From Novosphingobium album (ex Hu et al. 2023) (GTDB lineage Bacteria; Pseudomonadota; Alphaproteobacteria; Sphingomonadales; Sphingomonadaceae), in contig NZ_JALHLE010000043.1 in the NCBI RefSeq assembly GCF_022832385.1, forward strand, positions 1 to 60,371: DNA of 60,371 nt, read 5' to 3'. Under the pieces are notes generated by a model. That model was given only the letters and a program-made list of their open reading frames with translations, did no database searches and had not been told where the DNA came from. A program made the translations under genes and the position numbers. How positions within the stretch are numbered: position 1 is the stretch's first letter; the number at the start of each line of letters is the position of its first letter. Positions 23,673-33,210 of the stretch are shown piece after piece.

Positions 23673-26135
23673 TCACTCTACGTCATCAGGACGAGGGCCA
23701 TCCACCCGCATTGCCACGGCAGCAAGGCTTTCCGCCTCCACCAGCAATTCTTCGTCCGCCGCGCCGGACGGCAGGCTTTCGCGCCCGATCATCGAAAGGG
23801 CTGGCACGGCCAGCGGACTGATACGGTCGAGGCAGACGTGGTCGATTTCGCGCGCGGCCCGGTCGAGCACGTCGGCCACACGGGCAACATCGGTCATCCT
23901 TGCCCGTGCATCGGCCCATGCCGCCTCAATCAGCAGGTGACCGGGCTCGTACTTCTGCAATACATCGTAGATGAGGTCGGTCGAGAATGTGACCTGCCGC
24001 CCGGACTTGCGCTTGCCGGGGTGCTGGCGCTCGACAAGGCCCGAGATCACCGCCACTTCCCGAAAGGCCCGGCGCAGCAGGTAGCTTTGCTGCACCCAGT
24101 CGACGAACTCGTGCGTGAGGATATCGGGCGACAACAGTGAGGCAGGATCATCGACCGGCTTCAGCCCCCAGATCACGAGCGTGTAGTCAGTCGCTACGAA
24201 GCCCAGCGGGCCCAGCCCGCGGTCCTCCATCCGCTGCGTGATGAGCATGCCCAACGACTGGTTCGCGTTCCAGCCCTCGAACGTGAAGTAGCTGGTGTAT
24301 TCGAGCCCCTGATGCGGAAAGCTCTCGACCAGCAGCCGGCCGGGCGCCGGCAGGTGCGAGCGCCAGTCCTGCACTTCGAGCCACTCGCGCACATCGTCGG
24401 GAAACCGCGCCCAGCCCGCCCGGTCGGAGAGCATTTCGCGCACGCGGCCTGCGAGGTGCGTCGAAATCGGCATCCGCTGGCCCATGTAGCTGGGGATGGT
24501 GGCAGACCGCTTCGCCGCACGCACGATGAGGTCGAGATCCTTCAGCGATTCCACTTCCAGATCCATGCCGGCAAACCGGAAAGTGTCGCCCGGCTCAAGG
24601 CTGGCGCCAAAGCCTTCCTCCACCTTGCCCAGCGAGCGTCCATTGCGAAACCGCACCTCCAGCATCTCGGCATCGACGATGATCCCGGCGTTAAGCCGGT
24701 GTCGCGCAGCATGTTCGGGATGGGTAAGACGCCATGTTCCATTCTTGTCGCGAACGATGCGGCGAAAGCGGTCATAGGCGCGCAGCGCGTAACCGCCCGT
24801 CGCGACGAACTCCAGCACCCGGCCGAACACGGTCTCATCGACCCACGCGTAGGCCAGCGACGAGCGCACTTCAGACAGCAGCGCCTCCTCACGGAACGGG
24901 CCCGCGCAGGCCGTGCCCATCACATGCTGTGCGAGCACGTCGAGTCCGCCAGGGCGGAACACCTCCCCATCGCGCTGCCCCTCGCGCACGGCCTGCTGCG
25001 CGGCGAAGGCCTCGAGAAATTCGAAGCGATTGCCTGGGACCAGCAGGGCCTCGCTCGGGCAGTCGAGCCGGTGATTGGCCCGCCCGATCCGCTGCAGCAG
25101 CCGCGACGAGCCCTTTGGCGCGCCCATCTGCACCACGAGATCGATATCGCCCCAGTCGATACCGAGGTCGAGGCTCGCGGTGCAGACCAGCGCACGCAGT
25201 TCGCCCCGGGCCATCGCCCCTTCCACCTTGCGCCGAGCCTCTTTCGACAGCGACCCGTGGTGGATACCGATAGGCAGATTCTCCTCGTTGGCATCCCACA
25301 GTTCCTGAAAGATGTACTCGGCGAGGAACCGGGTGTTGGTAAAGACCAGCGTGGTGCGGTGCGACCTGATCTGCTCGATCAGCTGCGGGATCGCCCATGT
25401 CGCCGCGTGGCCGCTCCAGGGGATGCGCTCTTCCTGCGGGAGCAGGATCTCCACCTGCGGGTCCGCGCCCCGCTCGCCTTCGACCAACGCAACGCTGTCA
25501 ATGTCTCCCCATGGCGCGAGCCAGCCGCGATAGGCATCGGGATCGGCCAGTGTCGCCGAAAGTGCCGCGCGCTGCAGGCCGGGGCTGAGCGCCTGCAACC
25601 GCGCCAGCGACAAGGCCAGAAGATCGCCCCGCTTGCCCGCTGCGAAGGCATGGACCTCGTCTATCACCACGCGCCTGAGGCCGGCGAACAGCTCCGGCGC
25701 TTCGGGATAGCTCAGCAGCAGCGACAGCGATTCCGGTGTGGTCAGCAGCACATGCGGCGGACGGGCGCGCTGGCGGGCCTTGCGGTCCGACGGCGTGTCG
25801 CCGCTGCGCGTCTCGACACGGATCGGCAGCCCGATTTCCTCGATGGGAGCGATCAGGTTGCGCTGCACGTCATGCGCCAGCGCCTTGAGCGGCGAGACAT
25901 AGAGCGTATGCAGCCCCTCGGCCGGCGTTGCTCCGCCCAGCCGTGACGGAGCGAATGCCGCCAGCGTCGGCAGTAACCCTGCCAGCGTCTTGCCCGCCCC
26001 GGTATCGGCCACCAGCAGCGCGTGCCGTCCGGCATCCGCTGCTTCCAGCATCTCCTGCTGATGCCGCCTGACACGCCAGCCGCGGCCATCAAACCACGCA
26101 GCGATTTCCCGAGGCACCCCGGCTTCACCCGTCAT
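23673..26135 (-). CDS. Ligase-associated DEXH-box DNA-damage-response helicase (Lhr-like)
   Basis: 820 residues from the ATG at 26135. Superfamily 2 motifs: Walker A ADTGAGKT (43-50), SPLKALAHDV (Ia), TTPESLSLLL, VIDEVH (DEVH, about 157-162), ALSATLADPD (III), TRFLAEYIFQEL (IV), CTASLDLGIDWGDIDLVVQMG (V) and RLLQRIGRANHRL (VI). The long C-terminal Lhr core and WH region follow. In proteobacteria this helicase usually sits with an ATP-dependent ligase, exonuclease and phosphoesterase; none of these is adjacent here. It is convergent with exbD. Confidence 0.9.
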   Translation of the reverse strand: MTGEAGVPREIAAWFDGRGWRVRRHQQEMLEAADAGRHALLVADTGAGKTLAGLLPTLAAFAPSRLGGATPAEGLHTLYVSPLKALAHDVQRNLIAPIEEIGLPIRVETRSGDTPSDRKARQRARPPHVLLTTPESLSLLLSYPEAPELFAGLRRVVIDEVHAFAAGKRGDLLALSLARLQALSPGLQRAALSATLADPDAYRGWLAPWGDIDSVALVEGERGADPQVEILLPQEERIPWSGHAATWAIPQLIEQIRSHRTTLVFTNTRFLAEYIFQELWDANEENLPIGIHHGSLSKEARRKVEGAMARGELRALVCTASLDLGIDWGDIDLVVQMGAPKGSSRLLQRIGRANHRLDCPSEALLVPGNRFEFLEAFAAQQAVREGQRDGEVFRPGGLDVLAQHVMGTACAGPFREEALLSEVRSSLAYAWVDETVFGRVLEFVATGGYALRAYDRFRRIVRDKNGTWRLTHPEHAARHRLNAGIIVDAEMLEVRFRNGRSLGKVEEGFGASLEPGDTFRFAGMDLEVESLKDLDLIVRAAKRSATIPSYMGQRMPISTHLAGRVREMLSDRAGWARFPDDVREWLEVQDWRSHLPAPGRLLVESFPHQGLEYTSYFTFEGWNANQSLGMLITQRMEDRGLGPLGFVATDYTLVIWGLKPVDDPASLLSPDILTHEFVDWVQQSYLLRRAFREVAVISGLVERQHPGKRKSGRQVTFSTDLIYDVLQKYEPGHLLIEAAWADARARMTDVARVADVLDRAAREIDHVCLDRISPLAVPALSMIGRESLPSGAADEELLVEAESLAAVAMRVDGPRPDDVE

Positions 26136-26300
26136 CGGCCTGGCCTGCCTGCGGTTCTGGAATGCACTGCCATGCCTCTGATGGAGCACATTACCGGCGC
26201 GTGGAAAAGGCGATCTCTTGCGGAAGAAGGACGACAGAGCCTTGCCGAGCGCGCTCCCATGCCCGAAGAGCCAACCATTCACCCATAGGCAACACCTTCG

Positions 26301-27575
26301 ATGAACGCGCTCTCTGGCAATCCGCACCTGATCAACATCGGCATGGGCCTCGCCCTCGGCCTGCTGGTCGGTCTGCAGCGCGGATGGGTGCTGCGCGAGC
26401 AGGCATCCGGATCGCGCTTTGCCGGCATCCGCACTTTTGCCCTGATGGGCCTCGCAGGCGGCATCGCCGGCGTGCTCTACGACCACGCACGTGGCCCGGC
26501 GACTGCCCTGCTCGCGGCGGTGATGGTGCTGGTCCTGCTGGGTTACGAGCGCACCGCCCGGGTGAGCGGCCGCATCGACGGCACCTCGGGCGTGGTCGCA
26601 CTGCTGACTCTCGCGAGCGGTTTCCTGGTGGGAACCGGCGAGCGGCTGACAGGCACGGCGGTCGCCGTCGTCATGGTACTGGTGCTCGCAATGCGCGAAC
26701 AGCTTCATAGCTGGGTACGGCATCTCAACGAAAAGGAGATCCTGTCGATCGCGCGCTTTGCGCTGATTGCGCTGGTGATCCTGCCGCTGCTGCCGGATCA
26801 GCCTTACGGCCCATATGATGCCTGGAATCCCCGCAAGCTGTGGATGGTCGTCGTGCTTGTCTCGGGCTTTTCCTTCGCCGGCTACTTTGCCGCACGCATG
26901 CTCGGCCCGACCCGCGCCGTGATCGCGACCGCCGCCGCAGGATCGGTCGTGTCCTCCACCGCCGTCACCGCCTCGCTGGCGACGCGCATGAAGGAAGGCA
27001 CGGACGGGACGCCGATCCTCGCCGCCGGCATCTCGGCGGCATCGGTCGTCATGTACCTGCGCGTGATGGTGCTCACCGCCACACTGGCCCCCTTTGCACT
27101 CGGATCACTGATACGGCTGGTGGTGCCCGGCCTGCTGGTCAGCCTCGCACTCACCGCCTGGTATCTGCGCAAGGTCCCCAAGGGCACCGAGCACGAGCCG
27201 CAGGACAAGATGCCGATGCGCAACCCCTTCGATCTGGCGCCGGCCTTCATGTTGACCGCGCTTGTCATGGCGCTGACGGTGGCAGCGCGCTGGGTCCTCG
27301 ACCATTTCGGTGACCGGGAACTGGCGCTGGTGCTGGCGGTTTCCGGCACGGTCGATGTCGATTCGACCATCATCACCATGGGCAACCTGCCTGAGGGAAC
27401 CCTGCCCCCTCTCAACGCCGCATTGGTGCTGGCCGTCTCCGTCACGCTGAACACCCTGTTCAAGGCCTTCGTCTCGGCAAGCGTGGGCGGATGGAGCAAG
27501 GGAAAACACGGCGCCCTGCCTCTCGTTGCCAGTGCCACCGCCGTCGTGACCGGCGCGCTTGTACTGGCGTTCTAG
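26301..27575 (+). CDS. MgtC/SapB and DUF4010 family membrane protein
   Basis: 424 residues, mostly hydrophobic, with roughly ten or more membrane segments. The N-terminal 130 residues fit MgtC/SapB (GMGLALGLLVGLQRGWVLRE; RTFALMGLAGGIAGVL; GYERTARVSGRIDGTSGVVALLTLASGFLVGTGE). The rest fits DUF4010 (FAARMLGPTRAVIATAAAGSVVSSTAVTASLATRM; VDVDSTIITMGNLPEG). MgtC proteins relate to magnesium homeostasis; the role of this fused type is not known. Its end overlaps the convergent phosphomannomutase gene by 4 bp. Confidence 0.85.
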   Translation: MNALSGNPHLINIGMGLALGLLVGLQRGWVLREQASGSRFAGIRTFALMGLAGGIAGVLYDHARGPATALLAAVMVLVLLGYERTARVSGRIDGTSGVVALLTLASGFLVGTGERLTGTAVAVVMVLVLAMREQLHSWVRHLNEKEILSIARFALIALVILPLLPDQPYGPYDAWNPRKLWMVVVLVSGFSFAGYFAARMLGPTRAVIATAAAGSVVSSTAVTASLATRMKEGTDGTPILAAGISAASVVMYLRVMVLTATLAPFALGSLIRLVVPGLLVSLALTAWYLRKVPKGTEHEPQDKMPMRNPFDLAPAFMLTALVMALTVAARWVLDHFGDRELALVLAVSGTVDVDSTIITMGNLPEGTLPPLNAALVLAVSVTLNTLFKAFVSASVGGWSKGKHGALPLVASATAVVTGALVLAF

Positions 27576-28966
27576 GCGCGCGAGAGACCCGAAAGCGCCA
27601 GTTGCGCGTCAATCTCGCCGATCAACCGCTCCAGCCCTTCCCGCGTGTCGCTTTCGGCGCGTGCCGTCAGCATGTCCTGCGTATTGGAGGCGCGCAGCAG
27701 CCACCAGCCGTCTGGTGTCGTCACCCGTACACCGTCGATGTCGACGACCTGCGCCCCGGCTTTCGCCAGTCGTGCATGCACTTCCCCGACGGCGGCAAAC
27801 TTGCGTGCACGATCGACGGGGAAGCGCAGCTCGGGCGTACTGAAGGTCTCGGGCATGGCGTCGCGCAATTGCGCCAGCGTCCGGTCCAGCCGCACGGTCG
27901 CGGCCATCAGCCGGACCGCCGCATAGAGCCCGTCGTCGAAGCCGTAGTAGTCGTCGGCGAAGAACACATGCCCGCTCATTTCGCCGCCCAGCCCCGCGTC
28001 GATTTCCTTCATCTTCGCCTTGACCAGCGAATGCCCGGAGCTGCCCATCACCGGATGACCGCCTTGCCGGGCAATCGCATCGAACAGCGTGCGCGAAGCC
28101 TTGACATCCGCCACGATCGTGGCTCCGGGCTGGCGGCGCAGGATGTCCTCGGCAAAGATCGCAATGAGCTGATCGCCCCAGATCACGCGGCCGCCGGCAT
28201 CGACCGCCCCGATGCGATCGGCATCGCCATCGAAGGCCACGCCGAAATCGAGCTTTTCCCGCGCGACCAGCGCCTTGAGATCAGCAAGGTTTGCCTCGAT
28301 CGTCGGATCGGGGTGGTGGTTGGGGAAATGCCCGTCCACGTCCGTGAAGAGCAGATGATGTTCGCCGGGCAATCTCGCGGTGAGCCTTTCCAGCGCGGGC
28401 CCTGCTGCGCCGTTCCCGGCATCCCAGCCGATCCGCAGTGCAGCAAGCCGGGCCGGATCAACACCGGCGAGCCCTTCGAGAAGGCGATTCACATAGGCTG
28501 CAAGAACCGGCCGGTCCTCGCAGGTCCCTGCTCCCTCTTCCCAGTCGCCGGCAGCCGCCATGACGCCAAGGTTCTGGATCGCCGCCCCGAAGAACGGGTG
28601 GCCATGCAGTACGAACTTGAAACCATTGTGATCGCGCGGATTATGACTGCCGGTGATCTGTATGCCTGCATCGATATCCGTGGCCGAAGCCTCGGCGTAG
28701 TAGAGCATCGGCGTCGGTCCGAGCCCGATGCGCACCACATCGGCACCGCTGGCGGTGAGCCCGGCAACCAGCGCCTTCTCCAGCATGGGGGAACTCAGCC
28801 TGCCGTCGCAGCCCACAACAATACGGCGGCCGCCCTCCCTCAGCACGACTGTCGCAAAACTGCGGCCGATCGCATGGGCATCTGCTTCACACAGCGTAAT
28901 GCCGACAACGCCGCGAATGTCGTATTCGCGCAGGATCGTGGGATCGAACCGGTGACGTGCCGTCAC
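27572..28966 (-). CDS. Phosphomannomutase/phosphoglucomutase
   Basis: 464 residues, the alpha-phosphohexomutase superfamily. The phosphoserine loop is QITGSHNPRDHNG (Ser107), the metal loop AFDGDADRIGAVD, the sugar-specificity loop GGEMSGHVFF, and the phosphate-binding loop near the C-terminus GWWLLRASNTQDML. It is like AlgC and interconverts mannose- or glucose-6-phosphate and 1-phosphate for polysaccharide and LPS precursors. The start is a GTG just downstream of GAGGCGGG, 7 bp after the J-domain gene. Confidence 0.92.
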   Translation of the reverse strand: MTARHRFDPTILREYDIRGVVGITLCEADAHAIGRSFATVVLREGGRRIVVGCDGRLSSPMLEKALVAGLTASGADVVRIGLGPTPMLYYAEASATDIDAGIQITGSHNPRDHNGFKFVLHGHPFFGAAIQNLGVMAAAGDWEEGAGTCEDRPVLAAYVNRLLEGLAGVDPARLAALRIGWDAGNGAAGPALERLTARLPGEHHLLFTDVDGHFPNHHPDPTIEANLADLKALVAREKLDFGVAFDGDADRIGAVDAGGRVIWGDQLIAIFAEDILRRQPGATIVADVKASRTLFDAIARQGGHPVMGSSGHSLVKAKMKEIDAGLGGEMSGHVFFADDYYGFDDGLYAAVRLMAATVRLDRTLAQLRDAMPETFSTPELRFPVDRARKFAAVGEVHARLAKAGAQVVDIDGVRVTTPDGWWLLRASNTQDMLTARAESDTREGLERLIGEIDAQLALSGLSRA

Positions 28967-28973
28967 GCCCGCC

Positions 28974-29261
28974 TCAGGACGGCTGATCCGGCGTCAGCTC
29001 GGCAAGCAGGAGATCCCGCGCGGCGTTGGCCTCGTGCACCTGCTCGCTGCTGCCGCCGCGGTCGGGATGGATCGCGGCAATGCGGCGGCGGTGGGCATCG
29101 AGGATATCCTTGCGGCCGGCCCCCATGTCCACGCCAAGCACTTCGCGCGCATGAACCGCCGCAAACGAGCGGCGCACCCGCGGCTTCGGCTGCCAGGGCC
29201 AGCGGCCCACGAACACCCGCCAGGCCACGCAGGCCAGCGCGATGAGCCAGATCAGCTTCAC
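28974..29261 (-). CDS. Membrane-anchored J-domain protein
   Basis: 95 residues. An N-terminal membrane segment (KLIWLIALACVAWRVFVG) is followed by a compact J-like domain with the HPD tripeptide (AAIHPDRGGSSEQVHEANAARDLLL). The layout resembles Pam18/Tim14-type co-chaperones, which stimulate DnaK-family ATPases at membranes. It is placed between mipZ and the hexomutase gene on the same strand with short gaps, so the three may be co-transcribed. Start is GTG. Confidence 0.85.
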   Translation of the reverse strand: MKLIWLIALACVAWRVFVGRWPWQPKPRVRRSFAAVHAREVLGVDMGAGRKDILDAHRRRIAAIHPDRGGSSEQVHEANAARDLLLAELTPDQPS

Positions 29262-29290
29262 GCCCGGATCGCCTTCACGAAAAGCCCGCC

Positions 29291-30100
29291 CTATTCCGCA
29301 GCGAAGGCGAAATCAGGCTGCTTGCGCGCCGGCATCGGCAGGTTGAGGCCCGCGACCAGACCACGCAATTCCTGCCGGGCGACCAGATGGCTGGTACCGA
29401 GTTCGCCGAGATGCCCCTTGTCGAGCAGAGTAAGACCAGAGGGGAACAGCTCGCGGTAGATAACGCGTTCGGAGAGACCGCTCGCCACGCGGAAACCGAC
29501 GCGCTTGGACAGCTCGCTGAGCGCCCCTTCCAGACGACGCATGTTGCGCGCTTCCACGTGCTGCACGCGGTTGCGTACGACGACCCAGTCCATTTCGCGC
29601 CGCCCTTCGTTCAGGGTCTTCTGCCCGCGTTTCTTGCGGGTTTCCCACATGAGCTCGGCGTAGAACGAGAGCTTCTTCACCTTGAACGTCTCGGCATCGA
29701 CATGGCCGATCAGGTCGAAATCAACGAAACTGTCGTTGAGCGGAGTCACCAGCGTGTCGGCCGTCGTCGCGACGTGGCGGGCGAAGAGGTCGTCACGGCC
29801 GGGCGTGTCGAAGATCAGGAAATCGTAGCCATCGGCGATCTGCTCGGCGAGATCGTCGAGTTCGTCGATGTCCTCGCCGTCATAGACCGCAAAGCGCGCG
29901 CCCGGCAGCGCGATATCGCGCTTGCGCTCGGTTTCTACCCGATTCTCCAGATAGCGGAACAAGGTGCGCTGGCGCGGATCGAGGTCGATCGCGGCGACAT
30001 TGGCCCCTTGATATGCCAATGCAATGGCGACGTGAACGGCGGTGGTGGACTTGCCCGTGCCACCCTTTTCATTTGCGAAGACGATACGATGCGCTGCCAC
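29291..30100 (-). CDS. mipZ: Division-plane positioning ATPase MipZ (ParA family)
   Basis: 269 residues. The deviant Walker A EKGGTGKSTTAVH (signature Lys12), IDLDPRQRTLFRYLENR (switch I) and LIFDTPGRDD (Walker B) define the ParA/MinD superfamily. The block WVVVRNRVQHVEARNMRRLEGALSELSKRVGFR is typical of MipZ. MipZ forms gradients from ParB-bound poles and inhibits FtsZ assembly away from midcell in alphaproteobacteria. The start is GTG at 30100 with a weak ribosome site. It is divergent from panC. Confidence 0.92.
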   Translation of the reverse strand: MAAHRIVFANEKGGTGKSTTAVHVAIALAYQGANVAAIDLDPRQRTLFRYLENRVETERKRDIALPGARFAVYDGEDIDELDDLAEQIADGYDFLIFDTPGRDDLFARHVATTADTLVTPLNDSFVDFDLIGHVDAETFKVKKLSFYAELMWETRKKRGQKTLNEGRREMDWVVVRNRVQHVEARNMRRLEGALSELSKRVGFRVASGLSERVIYRELFPSGLTLLDKGHLGELGTSHLVARQELRGLVAGLNLPMPARKQPDFAFAAE

Positions 30101-30239
30101 GGACTGTTATCGCTTTCCTGCTGCGGGAGGGTTGACCCAACCTTCCGCGAATTCAAATACATTGCCGTACGAGGCGCGCCGCGGCTAAGGGCAGGCGCAT
30201 CCGCCGGTCAAGGTCATCATATCGGAGCAGCCCCAGCCA

Positions 30240-31103
30240 ATGCAAACCGTCCACAGCGTTGATCCACTGCGCCGTGCAGTCGCCACCTTGCGCAAAGCCG
30301 GACCGCTCGCTCTGGTTCCCACCATGGGCGCGTTGCATGAAGGCCATCTGACGCTGGTTCGCGAGGCGAAGAAGCGCGCTGCCAGCGTCGCCGTCTCGAT
30401 TTTCGTCAACCCGCTTCAATTCGGCGCCGGCGAGGATCTCGATGCCTATCCCCGCCAGCTCGAACGCGACAGCGCGCTGCTGGAAGCGGAAGGCGTGGAC
30501 CTGATCTGGGCGCCTACGGTCGAGGTCATGTATCCGCAGGGCTTCGCCACAAACATCTCGGTCACCGGCGTCAGCGAGGGCCTGTGCGGAGCGGCGCGGC
30601 CGGGCCATTTCGACGGCGTCGCCACCGTGGTGTGCAAGCTGTTCCAGCAGGTCCTGCCCGACGTGGCGCTGTTCGGCGAGAAGGACTGGCAACAGCTGGC
30701 CGTGATCCGACGCATGGCCCGCGACCTCGACCTGTCCCGCCCCCATGCGGACCGGATCCTGGGTGTACCCACCGTGCGCGAGGCGGATGGTCTCGCGATG
30801 TCCTCGCGCAATGCCTACCTGACGGAACAGGAACGCCAGCAGGCAGCATCCCTTCCCGCGGCCATGAAGGCCGCCATTGTTGACATCGAAGCCGGCAAGG
30901 ACGTGAAGGCCGCACTGCAGGCGCTCGAAACCACGCTGCTCGGCAGCGGTTTCAGCGCGGTCGATTATACCAGCCTGCGTGATGCCGATGACCTGACCGT
31001 GCTCGACAGCCGCTCCCCCCGGCCGATGCGGCTGCTGGCCGCAGCCCGGATCGGACGTGCCCGCTTGATCGACAACATGGCAGTCATGCCTTCGAACTGC
31101 TAA
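30240..31103 (+). CDS. panC: Pantothenate synthetase
   Basis: 287 residues. Motifs: VPTMGALHEGHLTLVREA (HIGH-like ATP site), VSIFVNPLQFGAGEDLDAYPR (pantoate site), LFGEKDWQQLAVIRRM and VPTVREADGLAMSSRNAYL (KMSKS-like loop). It condenses pantoate and beta-alanine using ATP to make pantothenate for CoA. It stands alone, divergent from mipZ. Confidence 0.96.
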   Translation: MQTVHSVDPLRRAVATLRKAGPLALVPTMGALHEGHLTLVREAKKRAASVAVSIFVNPLQFGAGEDLDAYPRQLERDSALLEAEGVDLIWAPTVEVMYPQGFATNISVTGVSEGLCGAARPGHFDGVATVVCKLFQQVLPDVALFGEKDWQQLAVIRRMARDLDLSRPHADRILGVPTVREADGLAMSSRNAYLTEQERQQAASLPAAMKAAIVDIEAGKDVKAALQALETTLLGSGFSAVDYTSLRDADDLTVLDSRSPRPMRLLAAARIGRARLIDNMAVMPSNC

Positions 31104-31218
31104 GTCACCTTACTGACATCGTCATTTGTTGAAAGGTCGGCAGCGGCCTAGCTTGGGCATGTCTTGGGACTGGGCGGTCCGCATTTCATCATGCGGCAGC
31201 AAGGAGGGAATATCTGCC

Positions 31219-31989
31219 ATGAAAAAGTTCGCTTGCATACTTGGCGCACTCGCCATTTCAGTCGGCGCAAATCCGGCAATTGCCGAAAGCAAGTCTTCCG
31301 CACGCCAGGCACAGGAACGCGGAACGCAGGAAATTCCCGTCTGTTACAAAAACCTGGGCACCGTCGCCATCGTAGAGCCGGACAATCAATGGTGGCGCGA
31401 ATTCAGCCTTGGCAGCCCCGAAGCGATCCTGAAGGTGTTCGTGCAGCGTTCGCGCTGCTTCACGCTCGTCAACCGCGGCCGCTCGCTCCAGAGCAGCGCA
31501 ATGGAACGCGCCCTGGCGGAACAGGGTGAGCTGCAGGCCGGCTCGAACATCGGCAAGGGCCAGATCAAGGCGGCGGACTACTTCCTGCAGCCCGATATCG
31601 TCTCCACCAACAACAACTCGGGCGGCACCAATCTCGGTGGTGTGCTCGGTGGTGTTGGCGGCCTGTTCGGCCGCGGCTTTGGCGCCATTGCCGGCGGCAT
31701 CAACATCAAGAAGGGTGAAGCCAATGTGACGCTCTCGATCGTCAACGCGCGCACCACCGTCGAGGAAGCGCTGGTCGAAGGCTATGCCCGCAAGTCCGAC
31801 GTCAGCTTCGGCGCCGGAGGTGGCGGTTTCTTCGGCGGCACCTTCGCCGGCGTAGGCGGTGGCGGCTACCAGAACACCCAGATCGGCCAGATCATCGTGC
31901 TTGCGTACCTGGATGCCTATACCAAGCTGGTGGACCAGCTCGGCGGCCTGCCAGCAGATGCCTCGGCAGCGGCGCCCCAGGCGCACTGA
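31219..31989 (+). CDS. CsgG/HfaB-family exported protein
   Basis: 256 residues; AAGGAGGG lies just upstream of the ATG at 31219. The signal peptide is MKKFACILGALAISVGANPAIA. The mature protein has GTVAIVEPDNQWWREFSLGSPEAILKVFVQRSRCFTLVNRGRSLQSSAMERALAEQG, then AADYFLQPDIV, a Gly-rich stretch, and a repeat of the beta/alpha unit, as in CsgG-type outer-membrane channel lipoproteins. There is no lipobox Cys at the predicted cleavage site, and no curli or holdfast genes are nearby, so the role is open. A terminator follows. Confidence 0.75.
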   Translation: MKKFACILGALAISVGANPAIAESKSSARQAQERGTQEIPVCYKNLGTVAIVEPDNQWWREFSLGSPEAILKVFVQRSRCFTLVNRGRSLQSSAMERALAEQGELQAGSNIGKGQIKAADYFLQPDIVSTNNNSGGTNLGGVLGGVGGLFGRGFGAIAGGINIKKGEANVTLSIVNARTTVEEALVEGYARKSDVSFGAGGGGFFGGTFAGVGGGGYQNTQIGQIIVLAYLDAYTKLVDQLGGLPADASAAAPQAH

Positions 31990-32014
31990 CGGCCGGAAAC
32001 ACCCTGTGTATTGG

Positions 32015-32046
32015 AAAAGGGCGGGCCTGCGGGTCCGCCCTTTTTT
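32015..32046 (+). terminator. Intrinsic terminator after the CsgG-like gene
   Basis: GGGCGGGCC, loop TGCG, and GGTCCGCCC (one G-U pair) are followed by six T (32041-32046); flanking A tracts extend the stem. Confidence 0.88.
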
Positions 32047-32523
32047 GCCGGAGCACCCGCAATCCACTACGGGCACCTGCGGGGTGCATCCCGCTCCCTA
32101 ACAGCTATTGTCAGGGGACCCGGACAGCGTTGTATCATAGTCTGCCGGACATCCATTCAACGCACTTTCGGGCTGGGGAATGACGTCTTTCAAAGCCATA
32201 TCCCGAACGAGCGCCGGAACCACCCTGCCTCCTCGCGACGACCGGGAAGTCAGGCGTGCCGGGGAAACGGAAACGTCCATCCCAGTCCCCCTATGTGGCG
32301 ATCCGTAACCCCCCGCCGGGTGGCGGCTTCCGGAGTTGCCGCGATCAGGGGATGGACATATCCCCGATCCGGACCTGACGGGAACCCCGCCACTGGCAAC
32401 CCCGCCCCGGTGTGCAGCGGCTCGTCCATTGCCATCGCGGGCGGGGCATCCTACCGGTCATGGAATTCAGATGAAGCGTGCGCTAAGGGCACGTTGGGCG
32501 ATACCAATGGGGACGATAGCGGA
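32047..32523. other. Intergenic region upstream of the two-component genes
   Basis: Nearly 480 bp with no convincing gene on either strand. The reading frames that cross it lack start signals and have non-coding-like composition. It presumably holds the promoter of the response-regulator gene. No clear regulatory motif was recognised. Confidence 0.4.
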
Positions 32524-33210
32524 ATGAGCGGGCTCAATATCCTCTATATCGAGGACGATGCGCGCGCTGCCTCGCAGGTTGAGGAACTCATCGCGGGATC
32601 CGGCAATACGGTAACCTGGGCACCGACCGGAACCGACGGCTTGCGGATGGCAGGCGCCGGGCACTTTGATGTGATCATTCTCGACCGCATGCTGCCGGAT
32701 CTCGACGGCGTCACGCTTCTGGCCCGGCTGCGGGAAAGCGGAGTCGGCACGCCTGTGCTGATGCTCTCGGCGCTGGGCCGGACCTCCGATCGCGCCGAGG
32801 GACTCGATGCGGGTGCCGACGATTACCTCGCAAAGCCTTTCGAGGCCGAGGAACTGCTCGCGCGCCTGCGCGCACTCCATCGTCGCGGTTCGGGCCGCGA
32901 ACACAGCGCCGTCATCCTCTACGGCGCGTTCGAGTGCCACGTGAAGGCCCGCACGGCCTTTCGCGACAACCGGCATCTTGCCCTGAGCCCAAAGGAATTC
33001 GACCTGTTCCGGTATTTCATGGCGAACGCCGGGGAAGTACTGACTCGCGAGATGCTGCTGCGCGATGTGTGGAAGATGAACTTCGACCCGCAGACCAACG
33101 TCGTCGATGTCAACATTGGTCGTCTGCGCCGCAAGCTTGAGGACGGTTTCGACAGTCCTGCACTCGAAACGATCTGGGGGTCAGGCTACCGGCTGCTGGA
33201 CGGTCGGTGA
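32524..33210 (+). CDS. OmpR/PhoB-family response regulator
   Basis: 228 residues from MSGLNILYIEDDARAA. The receiver domain has the acidic pair E10/D11, phospho-acceptor Asp54 (IILDRMLPDLDG), and Lys104 (LAKPFEAEELL). The C-terminal winged-helix domain has LALSPKEFDLFRYFMANAGEVLTREMLLRDVW and NVVDVNIGRLRRKLE. It is the partner of the kinase gene, which overlaps its end by 4 bp. The stimulus is unknown. Confidence 0.95.
   Translation: MSGLNILYIEDDARAASQVEELIAGSGNTVTWAPTGTDGLRMAGAGHFDVIILDRMLPDLDGVTLLARLRESGVGTPVLMLSALGRTSDRAEGLDAGADDYLAKPFEAEELLARLRALHRRGSGREHSAVILYGAFECHVKARTAFRDNRHLALSPKEFDLFRYFMANAGEVLTREMLLRDVWKMNFDPQTNVVDVNIGRLRRKLEDGFDSPALETIWGSGYRLLDGR

Noticed and set aside
24312..25946. 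Plus-strand frame of over 500 codons opposite the Lhr helicase
   Set aside because: The minus strand encodes all SF2 helicase motifs; the opposite frame has no motifs and no ribosome site.
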